Assembly: GCA_913043285.1 (NCBI GenBank)
Contig: CAJWML010000003.1
Location: 248,001-312,000, forward strand
Reading direction: 5' to 3'
DNA: 64,000 bases
DNA from: CAKZNE01 sp002695025
GTDB taxonomy: Bacteria; Bacteroidota; Bacteroidia; Flavobacteriales; Schleiferiaceae
The notes under the pieces are model-generated. The model saw only the letters and a program-made list of their open reading frames with translations, ran no database searches and had not been told where the DNA came from. Position 1 is the stretch's first letter. Every line of letters starts with the position of its first letter. Of this stretch, positions 25,091-33,953 are shown in pieces. Made by a program: the position numbers and the translations under genes.

Positions 25091-26104
25091 TCAGCGGTTG
25101 GAAAGAAAGCCTTTTAATGTCCCGAAGCCATAGTTCAGGTGAAAGGAATAAACCGCAACCGGAAAAGCCAGGCGGTTCTCCTTAAATTCGAAACGGAGCT
25201 TACTGGTCTCAAATACTATCAACACCCAATATAACAGGTACACCAAAAGTAGTGGGAGAACCAAGTAATAAGTATCATAAATTACGGATAGCACCAAAGT
25301 GGCTATCAGCAGAATGTTAAACAGCAAAAAGAAAAAAGGAACAAAGTGTAATAAGCGCAAGGTGTAAGAGCCGAATTTTAAGGATTTAGCGTTCCATAAA
25401 CCCGTATTAAAAGCATACTTCTTCAGCGCTTTAAGGTTGCTTTTTGGGTAATAATAGGCATGTGTACGATCCGTGATATACAGTTTATACCCTGCTTTAT
25501 TGATGCGGGCATTCATATCGTTATCCTGGTTCCGCACCAGTCGTTCGTCATACCACCCTACTTTATCAAAAACCTCTTTTTTGAATACTCCGTAAGGAAT
25601 ACTTTCGGCAAAGCCGGATGAGCGGGTCCTGAAAGACCCTCCGGAAACTCCTATACGTGAAGTAAGAATGCTAAGGCAAAGTTCGGACTCCTGGTTATCT
25701 TCCTCCATCCTGGGTATTACCGTACCACTACAACCCACAGCGCCTGTTTTATGGATTTCCTCCAGGCACACACTCAGGTAATTGTCAGCATACTTTGCAT
25801 GCGAACCAAAAATAGCAATGTAATTTCCACTGGCTTCTTTGATACCCAGGTTAAAGGCTGCCGGTGCAATGCGCTTTTCATTGAATACGTATTTAATGCG
25901 TCCTGCATTCTGTTCGGCCATTTCCTTCAGGATCTTCGAGGTACGGTCGGTAGAATTACCATCCACCACCAATATTTCCACCTCAAAGTCCCAGGCTTCC
26001 TGCTTCAGTAGCGAATTGACCGCATCACGCACGATAGCCTCCTCATTGTAGACAGCCAAAACAATGGAAACTTTATCCTTGGCCACGTGTCCTTCTGTCA
26101 TCAT
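25091..26104 (-). CDS. Glycosyltransferase family 2 with C-terminal membrane helices
   Basis: GT-A domain: VSIVLAVYNEEAIVRDAVNSL at the start, VVDGNSTDRTSKI near 50, GWYDERLVRNQDNDMNARI near 180 (acid ED-like motif). Two to three TM helices lie near residues 250-310. The usual DxD position reads IAIFGSHAKYADNYL; succinoglycan-type relatives have D-A-H there, so the metal-binding Asp looks missing. I start at the ATG at 26104, which gives an ATGA overlap with the sulfotransferase stop; the open frame extends three codons to a TTG at 26113. Donor and acceptor unknown. Confidence 0.82.
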   Translation of the reverse strand: MMTEGHVAKDKVSIVLAVYNEEAIVRDAVNSLLKQEAWDFEVEILVVDGNSTDRTSKILKEMAEQNAGRIKYVFNEKRIAPAAFNLGIKEASGNYIAIFGSHAKYADNYLSVCLEEIHKTGAVGCSGTVIPRMEEDNQESELCLSILTSRIGVSGGSFRTRSSGFAESIPYGVFKKEVFDKVGWYDERLVRNQDNDMNARINKAGYKLYITDRTHAYYYPKSNLKALKKYAFNTGLWNAKSLKFGSYTLRLLHFVPFFFLLFNILLIATLVLSVIYDTYYLVLPLLLVYLLYWVLIVFETSKLRFEFKENRLAFPVAVYSFHLNYGFGTLKGFLSNR

Positions 26105-26907
26105 TTCTTCCAATGGCTCAAATCACGTTCCAGCACTTCCGACAGCCGGTCAATATCCGCATTGATGTTCATACGCAGCCATTCAGGATATTCCACCGCA
26201 TCCTTTTGCGCTTTTTTATAGAGTATGGACCTGGTGAAAGAACTGTTCTTAATGTTGTCCAGCATACCTACCATTCCCAGTTTCCGCATGGCATTAGCTC
26301 CAAGGCGTATGGGAGCCGCCAGCACCGATGATTTAAGGGCCACACTTTGGTTTACCTTATCATCCACACCTTCCAATTGCACAGTATCCAGCCCCAGGAA
26401 ATTGAACAAGCGCTTATAAAAATCATCCGGGTTTTGCGAAAGGTCATCGTAAACGCCCGCAAACAGGCGATCCCCGAACCATTTTTGATACTGCTTCAGG
26501 TAGATCCCGAATTTATCCTGATCGCCAAGGTCAGGGTATTTTTCCAGGGCTTCATTAAAACTCATGTTGGGAGGAATGGAACCACTCCTCTTCTGGTACA
26601 TGAAGTTGGACATCATCCGGTCAAAGGGATTCCGCATTACCGTGATGACCTTGATATCCTTCAGCTCATCTCTGATCAGCTCTACATACTCAGGATGGTA
26701 GAAATACAGGTTGGTAAACTCACCCGTTAAGCCTCCTTCCGGGAACTTCTTAAAATACCAGTCCAGCCCTTTGCTGTAATTGCGGTTAAAGAAGTTGATC
26801 TCCTTTTCATTGGGAAGATTGATGCCGGGGTGCTGCCCCAGCATTTTAAAGATGTAGGTAGTGCCGGTACGTCCCGGTCCGATGTGGATAAAGTCAGGGC
26901 TTTTCAA
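26101..26907 (-). CDS. PAPS-dependent sulfotransferase (heparan-sulfate NST-like)
   Basis: 268 residues. The 5'-phosphosulfate loop IHIGPGRTGTTYIFKML (residues 7-23) sits at the N-terminus. The 3'-phosphate motif RNPFDRMMSNFMY has Arg92 and Ser100, the classic sulfotransferase pair. It transfers sulfate from PAPS, probably to a sugar hydroxyl or amine in the growing glycan. Start is TTG at 26907, the only choice that keeps the P-loop. It overlaps the deacetylase-like gene by 14 nt, and cysC-cysD-cysN at the right edge could supply the donor. Confidence 0.85.
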   Translation of the reverse strand: MKSPDFIHIGPGRTGTTYIFKMLGQHPGINLPNEKEINFFNRNYSKGLDWYFKKFPEGGLTGEFTNLYFYHPEYVELIRDELKDIKVITVMRNPFDRMMSNFMYQKRSGSIPPNMSFNEALEKYPDLGDQDKFGIYLKQYQKWFGDRLFAGVYDDLSQNPDDFYKRLFNFLGLDTVQLEGVDDKVNQSVALKSSVLAAPIRLGANAMRKLGMVGMLDNIKNSSFTRSILYKKAQKDAVEYPEWLRMNINADIDRLSEVLERDLSHWKK

Positions 26908-27700
26908 GGGCTAATTCTTTACAGGCACGGTCAAAAGTAGTAAAATTAAAACCTCGCTTTTTGAAATACCGGATCAACCATTTGTACCATTCATAATGGG
27001 CCGGATAAGCCGGGTCAAAATAATTATCGTGGAAGATCACCGTAAAATATTCCAGGTTGCTGGCTTCCGCTTCCGCTATTACCTCCAGTGTCTTTTGTTT
27101 GCCTTTCTCAAAGGTGGCATCCGTGTCGTCAACTGCGTAAACATCCATGATACTTACGGGAAACTCCAGCATACTTCCTTCTACGAGGTAAGGGTCCTTA
27201 AGCTCATAAGTAGTGGAATCATGCGTATAGCCCGCCCGGGCCAGGTAATTCAGAGTATCTTCATTATTCCTCAGGTAGTGCATACGCAAGCCTTCTGCTT
27301 TAAAACCTGAGGCATCAAAGCGCCTTTTCTCCTGGTTGATCCCTTCCTGATTGGTATAGGAAATACCATGCACCCCTACCGGGAATTCATCCGCAAAGCC
27401 TTTCAAGTATTGAATAGTTTGATGGGCTTTCTTCAATGAATACGATAAGCCCAAACCGTTATTGGTACCCAAAAAGAAGTTGGACTCCACCCCGTTTTCC
27501 CGGTTAAAGACTATCAGTTCCGGTAAACGGTGTTGGCGGTTCCTGAACAATAAGCCCAGCCTTTTGGAAAATAAGCCAAACCCTATCTTTCCACTCAACA
27601 GGAAAAGGATATGTTTTACCACATACTTGGGTATAAACAGATCATGCCAATGATCTGTCCAGTGCAGATGGTCAATATCATGCGAGATGATTACCTTCAT
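26894..27700 (-). CDS. NodB-like polysaccharide deacetylase family protein
   Basis: 268 residues. Metal-site motif VIISHDIDHLHWTDHW at the N-terminus (Asp8, Asp10, His11), GVHGISY near residue 115 and FTVIFHDNYFD near 225, which fit the NodB fold of carbohydrate esterase family 4. It lies between the sulfotransferase and WecB genes with ATGA-type overlaps. N-deacetylation of HexNAc in the glycan is a reasonable role and would free amines for sulfation. The fold is clear; the activity is inferred. Confidence 0.72.
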   Translation of the reverse strand: MKVIISHDIDHLHWTDHWHDLFIPKYVVKHILFLLSGKIGFGLFSKRLGLLFRNRQHRLPELIVFNRENGVESNFFLGTNNGLGLSYSLKKAHQTIQYLKGFADEFPVGVHGISYTNQEGINQEKRRFDASGFKAEGLRMHYLRNNEDTLNYLARAGYTHDSTTYELKDPYLVEGSMLEFPVSIMDVYAVDDTDATFEKGKQKTLEVIAEAEASNLEYFTVIFHDNYFDPAYPAHYEWYKWLIRYFKKRGFNFTTFDRACKELALEKP

Positions 27701-28755
27701 GCCCCAAGCACATCAATGATCTTTTCACCGGCCTTTCCATCACCGTACAACTGAAGGTCTTTCGGGAAGGGGGTGTGGCGGATCTGATCAAGGGCTTTCT
27801 TTACTTTATCCGCATCGCTGCCGCATATAAAATTGACCCCATTATCCACCAGTTCCACCCATTCGGTTTGTTCGCGCAGGGTGATGCAGAACTTTTCAAA
27901 GAAGAATGCCTCCTTCTGCAAGCCGCCACTGTCGGTCAATACAAAGGAACAGTTCTTCAGCAGACGGATCATATCGTAATAGCCAACCGGGTCAATGGTT
28001 TTGATGCGCGGGGTTATACCGAAACCTTCCAATTTCTTGCGGGTACGCGGGTGCAAAGGCAACACTACCTCTTCATCCATATTCTCCAGTATGCCCATCA
28101 GTCGCCTGAGGGTTCCCTCGTCATCGGTGTTTTCTTCCCGGTGTAAAGTCACCAGAGCATAGGATTTATCCGGCATTTCCACTTTGGAAGGTACCTCATC
28201 CAACCTTGATGAATAGTACAAGGCTGCATCATACATCACATCTCCACTTAGGGAAATTTGTGATTGGAAGTTATCGTAACCTTCCCTGTGCAGGTTGTCC
28301 ACCGCAGTTTGCGTAGGACAAAAAAGCCATTTACTTACCCGGTCCGAAAGTATACGGTTGATCTCCTCTGGCATTTTCATATTGAAGCTGCGTAAACCGG
28401 CCTCCACATGGCCAATGGGAATGTGCAATTTAGAGGCGACCAATGCCCCCGCCAGGGTGGAATTGGTGTCTCCATAGATCAGGAACAGATCAGGCTTTTC
28501 CCGTATGGCTACTTCCTCCAGTTTTTCCATCATTCGCGCGGTCATGGCTCCGTGGGACATGCTATTGATGTCCAGATTGATAGCCGGGTGCGGGATGTTC
28601 ATTTCCTGGAAAAACACATCGGACATATTCGCATCAAAGTGCTGCCCGGTGTGTACTAAAAGTTCTTCAATACCAGACCTTTCCCTGATAACCCTTGAAA
28701 CTACCGCTGCTTTTACGAACTGCGGACGGGCACCAACAATTGTCAGTATCTTCAT
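27697..28755 (-). CDS. wecB: UDP-GlcNAc 2-epimerase, non-hydrolysing (WecB/WbpI family)
   Basis: 352 residues. The N-terminal MKILTIVGARPQFVKAAVV, HTGQHFD (residues 41-47), the central block HVEAGLRSFNMKMPEEINR and the later LTDSGGLQKEAFFF define the family. It interconverts UDP-GlcNAc and UDP-ManNAc; a WbpI-like role on UDP-diacetamido-glucuronate is possible given WlbA/WlbB. Overlaps by 4 nt on both sides support a tightly coupled operon. Confidence 0.9.
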   Translation of the reverse strand: MKILTIVGARPQFVKAAVVSRVIRERSGIEELLVHTGQHFDANMSDVFFQEMNIPHPAINLDINSMSHGAMTARMMEKLEEVAIREKPDLFLIYGDTNSTLAGALVASKLHIPIGHVEAGLRSFNMKMPEEINRILSDRVSKWLFCPTQTAVDNLHREGYDNFQSQISLSGDVMYDAALYYSSRLDEVPSKVEMPDKSYALVTLHREENTDDEGTLRRLMGILENMDEEVVLPLHPRTRKKLEGFGITPRIKTIDPVGYYDMIRLLKNCSFVLTDSGGLQKEAFFFEKFCITLREQTEWVELVDNGVNFICGSDADKVKKALDQIRHTPFPKDLQLYGDGKAGEKIIDVLGA

Positions 28756-29915
28756 TTTATTTCGGATTTATAGATGTTCATTAATCGTTGCGCGTACTGC
28801 GAACTGTCAAAGTCAGCTTCCATACGTTTTCTGGCCGCCCTTCGCATAGCTTCTATCTCCCTATAAGAGGAAATGGCTTTGGCCAGGGCATCGGCCAGAG
28901 CATTGGTATCTGCAGCATTGATGAGTATTCCTGTTTTCCCATCTTCTATCACTTCGGGTATTCCACCCACCCTGGTAGCTATCACAAGTTTTCCTGCCGC
29001 GCAGGCTTCAACAGCTACGTTGGGCAAACCTTCTGAAAGGCTGGGTACTACAACTATGTCTGCCGTATTGATGTATGTAGGTACTTCGTCCGGGCGTAGC
29101 TCGCCCAATGTTTCCACAGTCTGTGGTGAGGGAAGCGACTGTTTCCACGCTATGATCTTTTCCGATTTACTTTCAGGGCCACCCAATTGTAGCATGGCTT
29201 CCAGCTTCATTTTACCCAAGAGAAGCTCCCATGCCTTTTTGAGCGTTTCTCCACCTTTGAGATTACTGCCAAAATCGGTAGAGGACCGATGGGCAAAACC
29301 GCCCAGGAAAAGTATTCTTAAATGTTTATCGTCCTGCCGCTCATGGGGCTTGAATTTTTCAAGATCCGTTCCGCGATAAGCTGTATAAGTAGGCAATCCC
29401 GGGTATTTTTGTTGAATATCGCCAGCAATGGCTTTGCTGTTGCAGATGGCAGCTTTGGTACCACGGGTCCATTGTTGCTCCAGGAATGAGCCTTTCAGTT
29501 CATCCATGTGGAAATTGATATCGCTACCAATGATCTGTGCAAAATGAGGTATACCGGTTTTTTTGGACAGCTGAGATGCTATCATTCCTCCAACATCCAA
29601 ACCCACGGAATGAATTATGTTGGTTGACCGGAGCTGTTTCCTAAGAATGTTTCGGGTCAGGTATATCCACAGCCGGAGACGGATAAGTTTAATGGCGCGG
29701 TTCTTTTCCGGAACATAAGGAAGGTTCAGCCGGATAACCTTTACACCTTCATAATCCAACTCTTCTTTAAGTGGCCGTCCCGGTTTATAAAAGCGATAGT
29801 GTACCACCTTAAGATCCGCCACCTGTGACAAGGATTTGGCTGCCCGCAGGTTGAAGATACTCTTCTGGGGTTTATCCTCGGAAGGGAAACCCCCGGTGAT
29901 CATCAGGATTTTCAT
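28752..29915 (-). CDS. Glycosyltransferase family 4
   Basis: GT-B fold, about 387 residues. N-terminal MKILMITGGFPSEDKPQKS; the C-terminal donor domain has the E-x7-E motif in SEGLPNVAVEACAAG and GGIPEVIEDGKTG. The ATG at 29915 overlaps the upstream stop as ATGA; the frame runs on to a GTG at 29927. A sugar-nucleotide-dependent retaining transferase of unknown specificity, lying next to the C5-epimerase-like gene. Confidence 0.88.
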   Translation of the reverse strand: MKILMITGGFPSEDKPQKSIFNLRAAKSLSQVADLKVVHYRFYKPGRPLKEELDYEGVKVIRLNLPYVPEKNRAIKLIRLRLWIYLTRNILRKQLRSTNIIHSVGLDVGGMIASQLSKKTGIPHFAQIIGSDINFHMDELKGSFLEQQWTRGTKAAICNSKAIAGDIQQKYPGLPTYTAYRGTDLEKFKPHERQDDKHLRILFLGGFAHRSSTDFGSNLKGGETLKKAWELLLGKMKLEAMLQLGGPESKSEKIIAWKQSLPSPQTVETLGELRPDEVPTYINTADIVVVPSLSEGLPNVAVEACAAGKLVIATRVGGIPEVIEDGKTGILINAADTNALADALAKAISSYREIEAMRRAARKRMEADFDSSQYAQRLMNIYKSEIK

Positions 29916-30850
29916 CGCTTCTGCCACTTTCCCTTAATGATCTGTAAACCGGCTGACATCCGCTTTAAAGATGAGCCAGAATATTTTTCAAACTTCCCGG
30001 CCCACTGGGCAAACTCTTCATCACCCGTAACCTTTGCCAGGTAGTTCAGCTGGCAAATATGGAGGTTGTGGTACATCATGCTGGCGATATAGTGGGGATC
30101 CCTATCTGCCACCCAATAATAAGTCCAGCTGCCGGTATCATAGAGAGGAAGGGCTTGTTTTATATACTGTAGCCCTGCACGCCAGAGCTCTTCGGCCTCC
30201 TTAAGCTGAGACATGGCTATACTGATGTCTCTAAGACCTACCGTAGCGTAGCACATTCCATTAAGGATGTGTTTACCGGGTATGACCGCTTTTTCCTCGT
30301 ACCACCGGGTATTTTTTAAAGCCTCAAATTGACCGAGCACCCCTTGTTCTTCTACTTTGTATTGGTACGCAAGCGTAATCTTCCGTGCTAATTCCACCAG
30401 TTCTTCACGCGGATCCAGTTCGTAGCAGCGTGCAATCACCGCCAGGGCTTCCCCCTGGTTCATGGCTGAAAGTGAATCTTGCTTACCCGGAAATACGATA
30501 CCGTTATAAGGGGTGGTTTCATGCTTCCGTTTCAGGAAATCAAGGGTTTTGAAGAGAGGTTCTGTATACTTCCTATCCCCTGTTTCCAGGTAAAGCTCGT
30601 AATTGGCCAGCGCATAGGAGCAAATAGTGGTGTAATTGTAAACCCGCTTTCCTTCGGCCATACGGATGGGCAGGCCCTCTTCGTCAAATTTATCATAGTG
30701 ATTGTCATACAGACGATCCTTGATATGCATACCCATAAAAGGGCCTATGGCGGATTGCACTTTCCAGTCTCCATGCTTTACAGACCGCCAATAGGGCTTT
30801 CCCGGCACAAAGTAGATGGATATTTTCTTCAGTTTATGGGCCAGGCTCAT
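29912..30850 (-). CDS. D-glucuronyl C5-epimerase family protein
   Basis: 312 residues with no signal peptide. Motifs typical of the C-terminal domain of heparan-sulfate/heparosan C5-epimerases are seen: SAMNQGEAL (128-136), HILNGMCYATVGLRD (194-208), LYDTGSWTYYW (236-246) and YHNLHICQLNYL (260-271). The family inverts C5 of glucuronic acid inside a polymer to iduronic acid. A bacterial active member (Bermanella marisrubri) is known from the literature, as I recall. It sits between two GT4 genes and 3 kb from a sulfotransferase and a deacetylase. Cytosolic location would imply action on a lipid-linked unit or early chain. Confidence 0.78.
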   Translation of the reverse strand: MSLAHKLKKISIYFVPGKPYWRSVKHGDWKVQSAIGPFMGMHIKDRLYDNHYDKFDEEGLPIRMAEGKRVYNYTTICSYALANYELYLETGDRKYTEPLFKTLDFLKRKHETTPYNGIVFPGKQDSLSAMNQGEALAVIARCYELDPREELVELARKITLAYQYKVEEQGVLGQFEALKNTRWYEEKAVIPGKHILNGMCYATVGLRDISIAMSQLKEAEELWRAGLQYIKQALPLYDTGSWTYYWVADRDPHYIASMMYHNLHICQLNYLAKVTGDEEFAQWAGKFEKYSGSSLKRMSAGLQIIKGKWQKR

Positions 30851-32001
30851 GAACGCTTTAAAAGCTTGTAATAGAAATTTTCCAGTATTTCAAGGTCCAC
30901 GTGATAGCCATAGGTACCTTCCATAGCCTGCCTTCCCTTCCGGCCCATCTCTCTGGCCTTTTCGGGATCACTTAACAATTCCTCCAGGCCACGGGCGATA
31001 TCCCTGGGATCTTCTGAATTGACCACCACACCGCATTGGGCCTGCGTAACTACTTTTTTAAGCTCCGGGAAATCAGAAACCACTACCGGTATCCCGCAGT
31101 ACATGTATTCAAAAAGGCGGTTGGGAATACCCACCCGGTTATTCGGGTTATCCTCGTAAAACACACAACCACAATAGGCCTTGGCAATCCTTTTGAAGTT
31201 CTCTTCCCAAGGCATCATCCCATCAATCTTAAGATAATCTGAAGTGCCATCTGCTTTAGCTTGTTCTTCCATTTCCTGATCCATGTTGTCCAGGTAGCGG
31301 CCCACAAACTGCATCACCGGATTTACTGTGAGATCTTGCACCAGGTAAGGTAAGGCTTTAACCGTTTGAAGACAGTTCCGGGCGTGGGAATGCGAGCCGG
31401 AGGTTACAATGACCGGGGCCGAATCTGCATCGGGTTCAGGAAGTTCAATGCCTCTTAACCGCTCTATATCTGTGCTGTTACGGGTAATTTCAACCGGGGT
31501 TCTTACTCCCTTGAATAAGCTACTCATAGACTCGGACACTACAGTGATCCCGTCCAGCCCGTTGATCACCTTTTTCTCGTACGAGCGGAAAATATCGCCT
31601 AAAAATGCGGGTAAGCCCCAATTGGCAAAACGCCCGGCATAGTTCTCATGGATATCATAAATAACCGCAGAGCCGGGGACTTTTTTCTTGAGCAGACCGA
31701 TGTGAGGCAGGAGGTCCGGATCGTGGAATTCGTATACCTCGGCCTGAAGGTGAACCGCTGCTTTAATAACGTCCTTAGAACCATTCCAACGCCTTTTCCG
31801 ACCTGAGCGATGGGGTAAAAGGTGAACCGTAACTTTCAAAGACTCAAATTTACCGGGCTTCTGATCTTCTTCGCAAACAGCCACCAGGTGTACTTCATGA
31901 CCAAGCCTGGCCAGGCCGGCACAAGCCCTTTGAAAAATGCGGTCGTCCTGCCAGTCGTGCATACTGGTGATATGGCAGATCTTTAATTTTTTCCTTGACA
32001 C
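30847..32001 (-). CDS. Glycosyltransferase family 4 (second)
   Basis: 384 residues, GT-B fold. KKLKICHITSMHDWQDDRIFQ at the start, YDIHENYAG near residue 118 and FEYMYCGIPVVVSDFPEL with E-x7-E-like spacing near 315. Start codon is GTG at 32001; the only upstream in-frame codons run to a stop. It overlaps the C5-epimerase-like gene by 4 nt. Specificity unknown; a uronosyl or HexNAc transfer is plausible from context. Confidence 0.85.
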   Translation of the reverse strand: MSRKKLKICHITSMHDWQDDRIFQRACAGLARLGHEVHLVAVCEEDQKPGKFESLKVTVHLLPHRSGRKRRWNGSKDVIKAAVHLQAEVYEFHDPDLLPHIGLLKKKVPGSAVIYDIHENYAGRFANWGLPAFLGDIFRSYEKKVINGLDGITVVSESMSSLFKGVRTPVEITRNSTDIERLRGIELPEPDADSAPVIVTSGSHSHARNCLQTVKALPYLVQDLTVNPVMQFVGRYLDNMDQEMEEQAKADGTSDYLKIDGMMPWEENFKRIAKAYCGCVFYEDNPNNRVGIPNRLFEYMYCGIPVVVSDFPELKKVVTQAQCGVVVNSEDPRDIARGLEELLSDPEKAREMGRKGRQAMEGTYGYHVDLEILENFYYKLLKRS

Positions 32002-32019
32002 TATGGAGATGTTAAGTGT

Positions 32020-32982
32020 TTACTTTAAATGCATGGCTGCAAAAAATGCTTTACCCAGCATGGAGTTAGGTATCTGGATGCGGTACATCAAGGTGGGCTC
32101 TCCTCCCATAAGGCGATAATAATTGGCCACACCGGGTATATTACTGCCCTCAAAATCAAAATTGAGTCCGAGTTCCATAGCCTTGTTGATAGCCAGGTAG
32201 GTAGCCAATATATTAGAGCGATTCAATAAATTATCTTCATGATTCACCGAGGCATTTACCAGGTGGTAGGCACTGTAGGTATCATAGGGACAGTATGCCC
32301 CGGAAAGTGGTTTTCCATCCGGGGTAGAGAGCACTAGCGCATACGCCTGTTCATCATTCAAGGAATCCATGATCTTCTTGAGCACGGATTGGCTGGAATT
32401 AAAACCGCTCTTTTTTCCCGTTTCAGCCTGTAGCCATAGCAAATCGTCTTTACACTCCTTACCTTCCTTCAGAATGATCTCACCACTCTCGAGTGATTTA
32501 AGCAGCTTTTTGAGATACCTTCTTTTGGACGAATGAATGGAGCCCGGATCAAATCCAGGTTTATGTTTAACAATATGAGTCTGACTGGCTACAATGTTTG
32601 CGCCCAACTGGTTATAGGTAATAATATCGTTATCCGGAATCAATAATTTCCACTCTACCAGCGAGTATTTCTTAATACTCTGTAGCATACCGGAAACCAA
32701 ATCGTAATGATCCTTAACCCCTTCCTTGGCAAGTACCGGACCGTAGGTGTAACCGTAGCTCGGGATATGGGACGCTTTAAGTCCAAATTTCCTGGTAATA
32801 ACCTGCGGCAATGCTCCAATGATCTTGTCATCTTCATAGGCCACAGCTACCTGCAGATCGCTACCTACAGCCATAAGGAAACCAGGCTGCTGGAATACCG
32901 TAGCATTTTCCCTGAGAAAGAGATTTAATGCTTCGTTATTTTCAGCTTCTTTTCCGGAGAGCACTTCAATGCGAAGTCCCAT
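32020..32982 (-). CDS. FemAB/GNAT-like acyltransferase
   Basis: 320 residues, GNAT-type double fold. C-terminal LNFDFEGSNIPGVANYYRLMGG is the family core and is shared with the protein at 5133-6047. The central part KRRYLKKLLKSLESGEI is basic and could face nucleotide or tRNA. FemAB-type enzymes add amino acids to envelope precursors; others acylate sugars. It is near a CapK-like adenylating enzyme and another protein of this type, so an aminoacyl or acyl decoration of the glycan is a fair inference. Confidence 0.68.
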   Translation of the reverse strand: MGLRIEVLSGKEAENNEALNLFLRENATVFQQPGFLMAVGSDLQVAVAYEDDKIIGALPQVITRKFGLKASHIPSYGYTYGPVLAKEGVKDHYDLVSGMLQSIKKYSLVEWKLLIPDNDIITYNQLGANIVASQTHIVKHKPGFDPGSIHSSKRRYLKKLLKSLESGEIILKEGKECKDDLLWLQAETGKKSGFNSSQSVLKKIMDSLNDEQAYALVLSTPDGKPLSGAYCPYDTYSAYHLVNASVNHEDNLLNRSNILATYLAINKAMELGLNFDFEGSNIPGVANYYRLMGGEPTLMYRIQIPNSMLGKAFFAAMHLK

Positions 32983-33038
32983 TCATTATCAGTTTTTGGG
33001 GTCGGTAAATTTGAGTTTTTCACTAAGGAGCAACACAC

Positions 33039-33860
33039 CTATTTAGGTACGCCCCGCTTGATCCAGTTATTCAGGAATTTAGGATAAGGCATTATACCGC
33101 CCAGCATTTCTGTCTTAAAGGGCACTTCCACTATTTCAAAGCCAAAGCTTTCCTTAAAACTATCCAGTGTAGGTCGGGTACTTTTCCCCCCGTACCACAT
33201 CTCCTTAATACCTCCCCTTTTCTGCAAGTTGGTAAGAATGGAATATACAATGGCATCAATAGGGCTGGTCTGCAGAAGATCGGTGTCGCTCTTTACCCCA
33301 TCCACTATTACACGATCTCCAATAACGTGGAGGCAGATATAGGCAGACATGGTACCTTCGCTGAAGGAGCACCAGAATTCGGTGTAATTAGCCACGTCCG
33401 TGATCACCTTCCACCAGGCCCCGCTTTCGTCATCATCATAAAATTCCGGGGGGTAGCCATGGCCATTGCGTATGGCGGTAGATTTTAATATTCTGCGTAT
33501 GGATTCCTTATGGTCCTCAACATTATCGATCTTCTGAACTTCATTTTCGCGCAATCCTTTACGGATACGCCTCCTGCGGTTACCACTCTTCAAATCATCC
33601 AGTGACCAGTTCTTAATTCCTTCCTCACCCATAATAAAGGGCATCCAAAAGCCTGAGGCTTTGGATTTGTCTTTAACGCGGTAGTTGTATCCTATGTAGG
33701 ATTGACTAAAAGAGGGGCGGGCTTCCTTAGGCGAAAGAGGTTCATACATCAGAGCGGGCTTGCAATAGCCTTTCCTGCTTGTTTCCCACCACACGCCATG
33801 ACTTTTATGAAGTTTAAAGCCACTTTTCATTTTGCCTTCTATGTACTCTTCTTTGGTCAT
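33039..33860 (-). CDS. GNAT-like acyltransferase (FemAB-type), divergent
   Basis: 273 residues with no close relative recognised. Visible: basic stretch NRRRRIRKGLREN near residue 95, a GNAT-like core GTMSAYICLHVIGDRVIVDG near 175, and EMWYGGKSTRPTLDSFKESFG near 220 in the place of the F-E-G-S-N motif of relatives. The fold call is weak. Gap to the CapK-like gene is 93 nt. Likely works with the neighbours on envelope glycan modification. Confidence 0.5.
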   Translation of the reverse strand: MTKEEYIEGKMKSGFKLHKSHGVWWETSRKGYCKPALMYEPLSPKEARPSFSQSYIGYNYRVKDKSKASGFWMPFIMGEEGIKNWSLDDLKSGNRRRRIRKGLRENEVQKIDNVEDHKESIRRILKSTAIRNGHGYPPEFYDDDESGAWWKVITDVANYTEFWCSFSEGTMSAYICLHVIGDRVIVDGVKSDTDLLQTSPIDAIVYSILTNLQKRGGIKEMWYGGKSTRPTLDSFKESFGFEIVEVPFKTEMLGGIMPYPKFLNNWIKRGVPK

Positions 33861-33953
33861 TGATTAAAGCTGTTTTCTATACGGGTTATCTGATTCGTAT
33901 GATTTCAAGTTTGCAATAAGGGTAAAGAAATGGAAACCGCCCTTAGGTAAACA

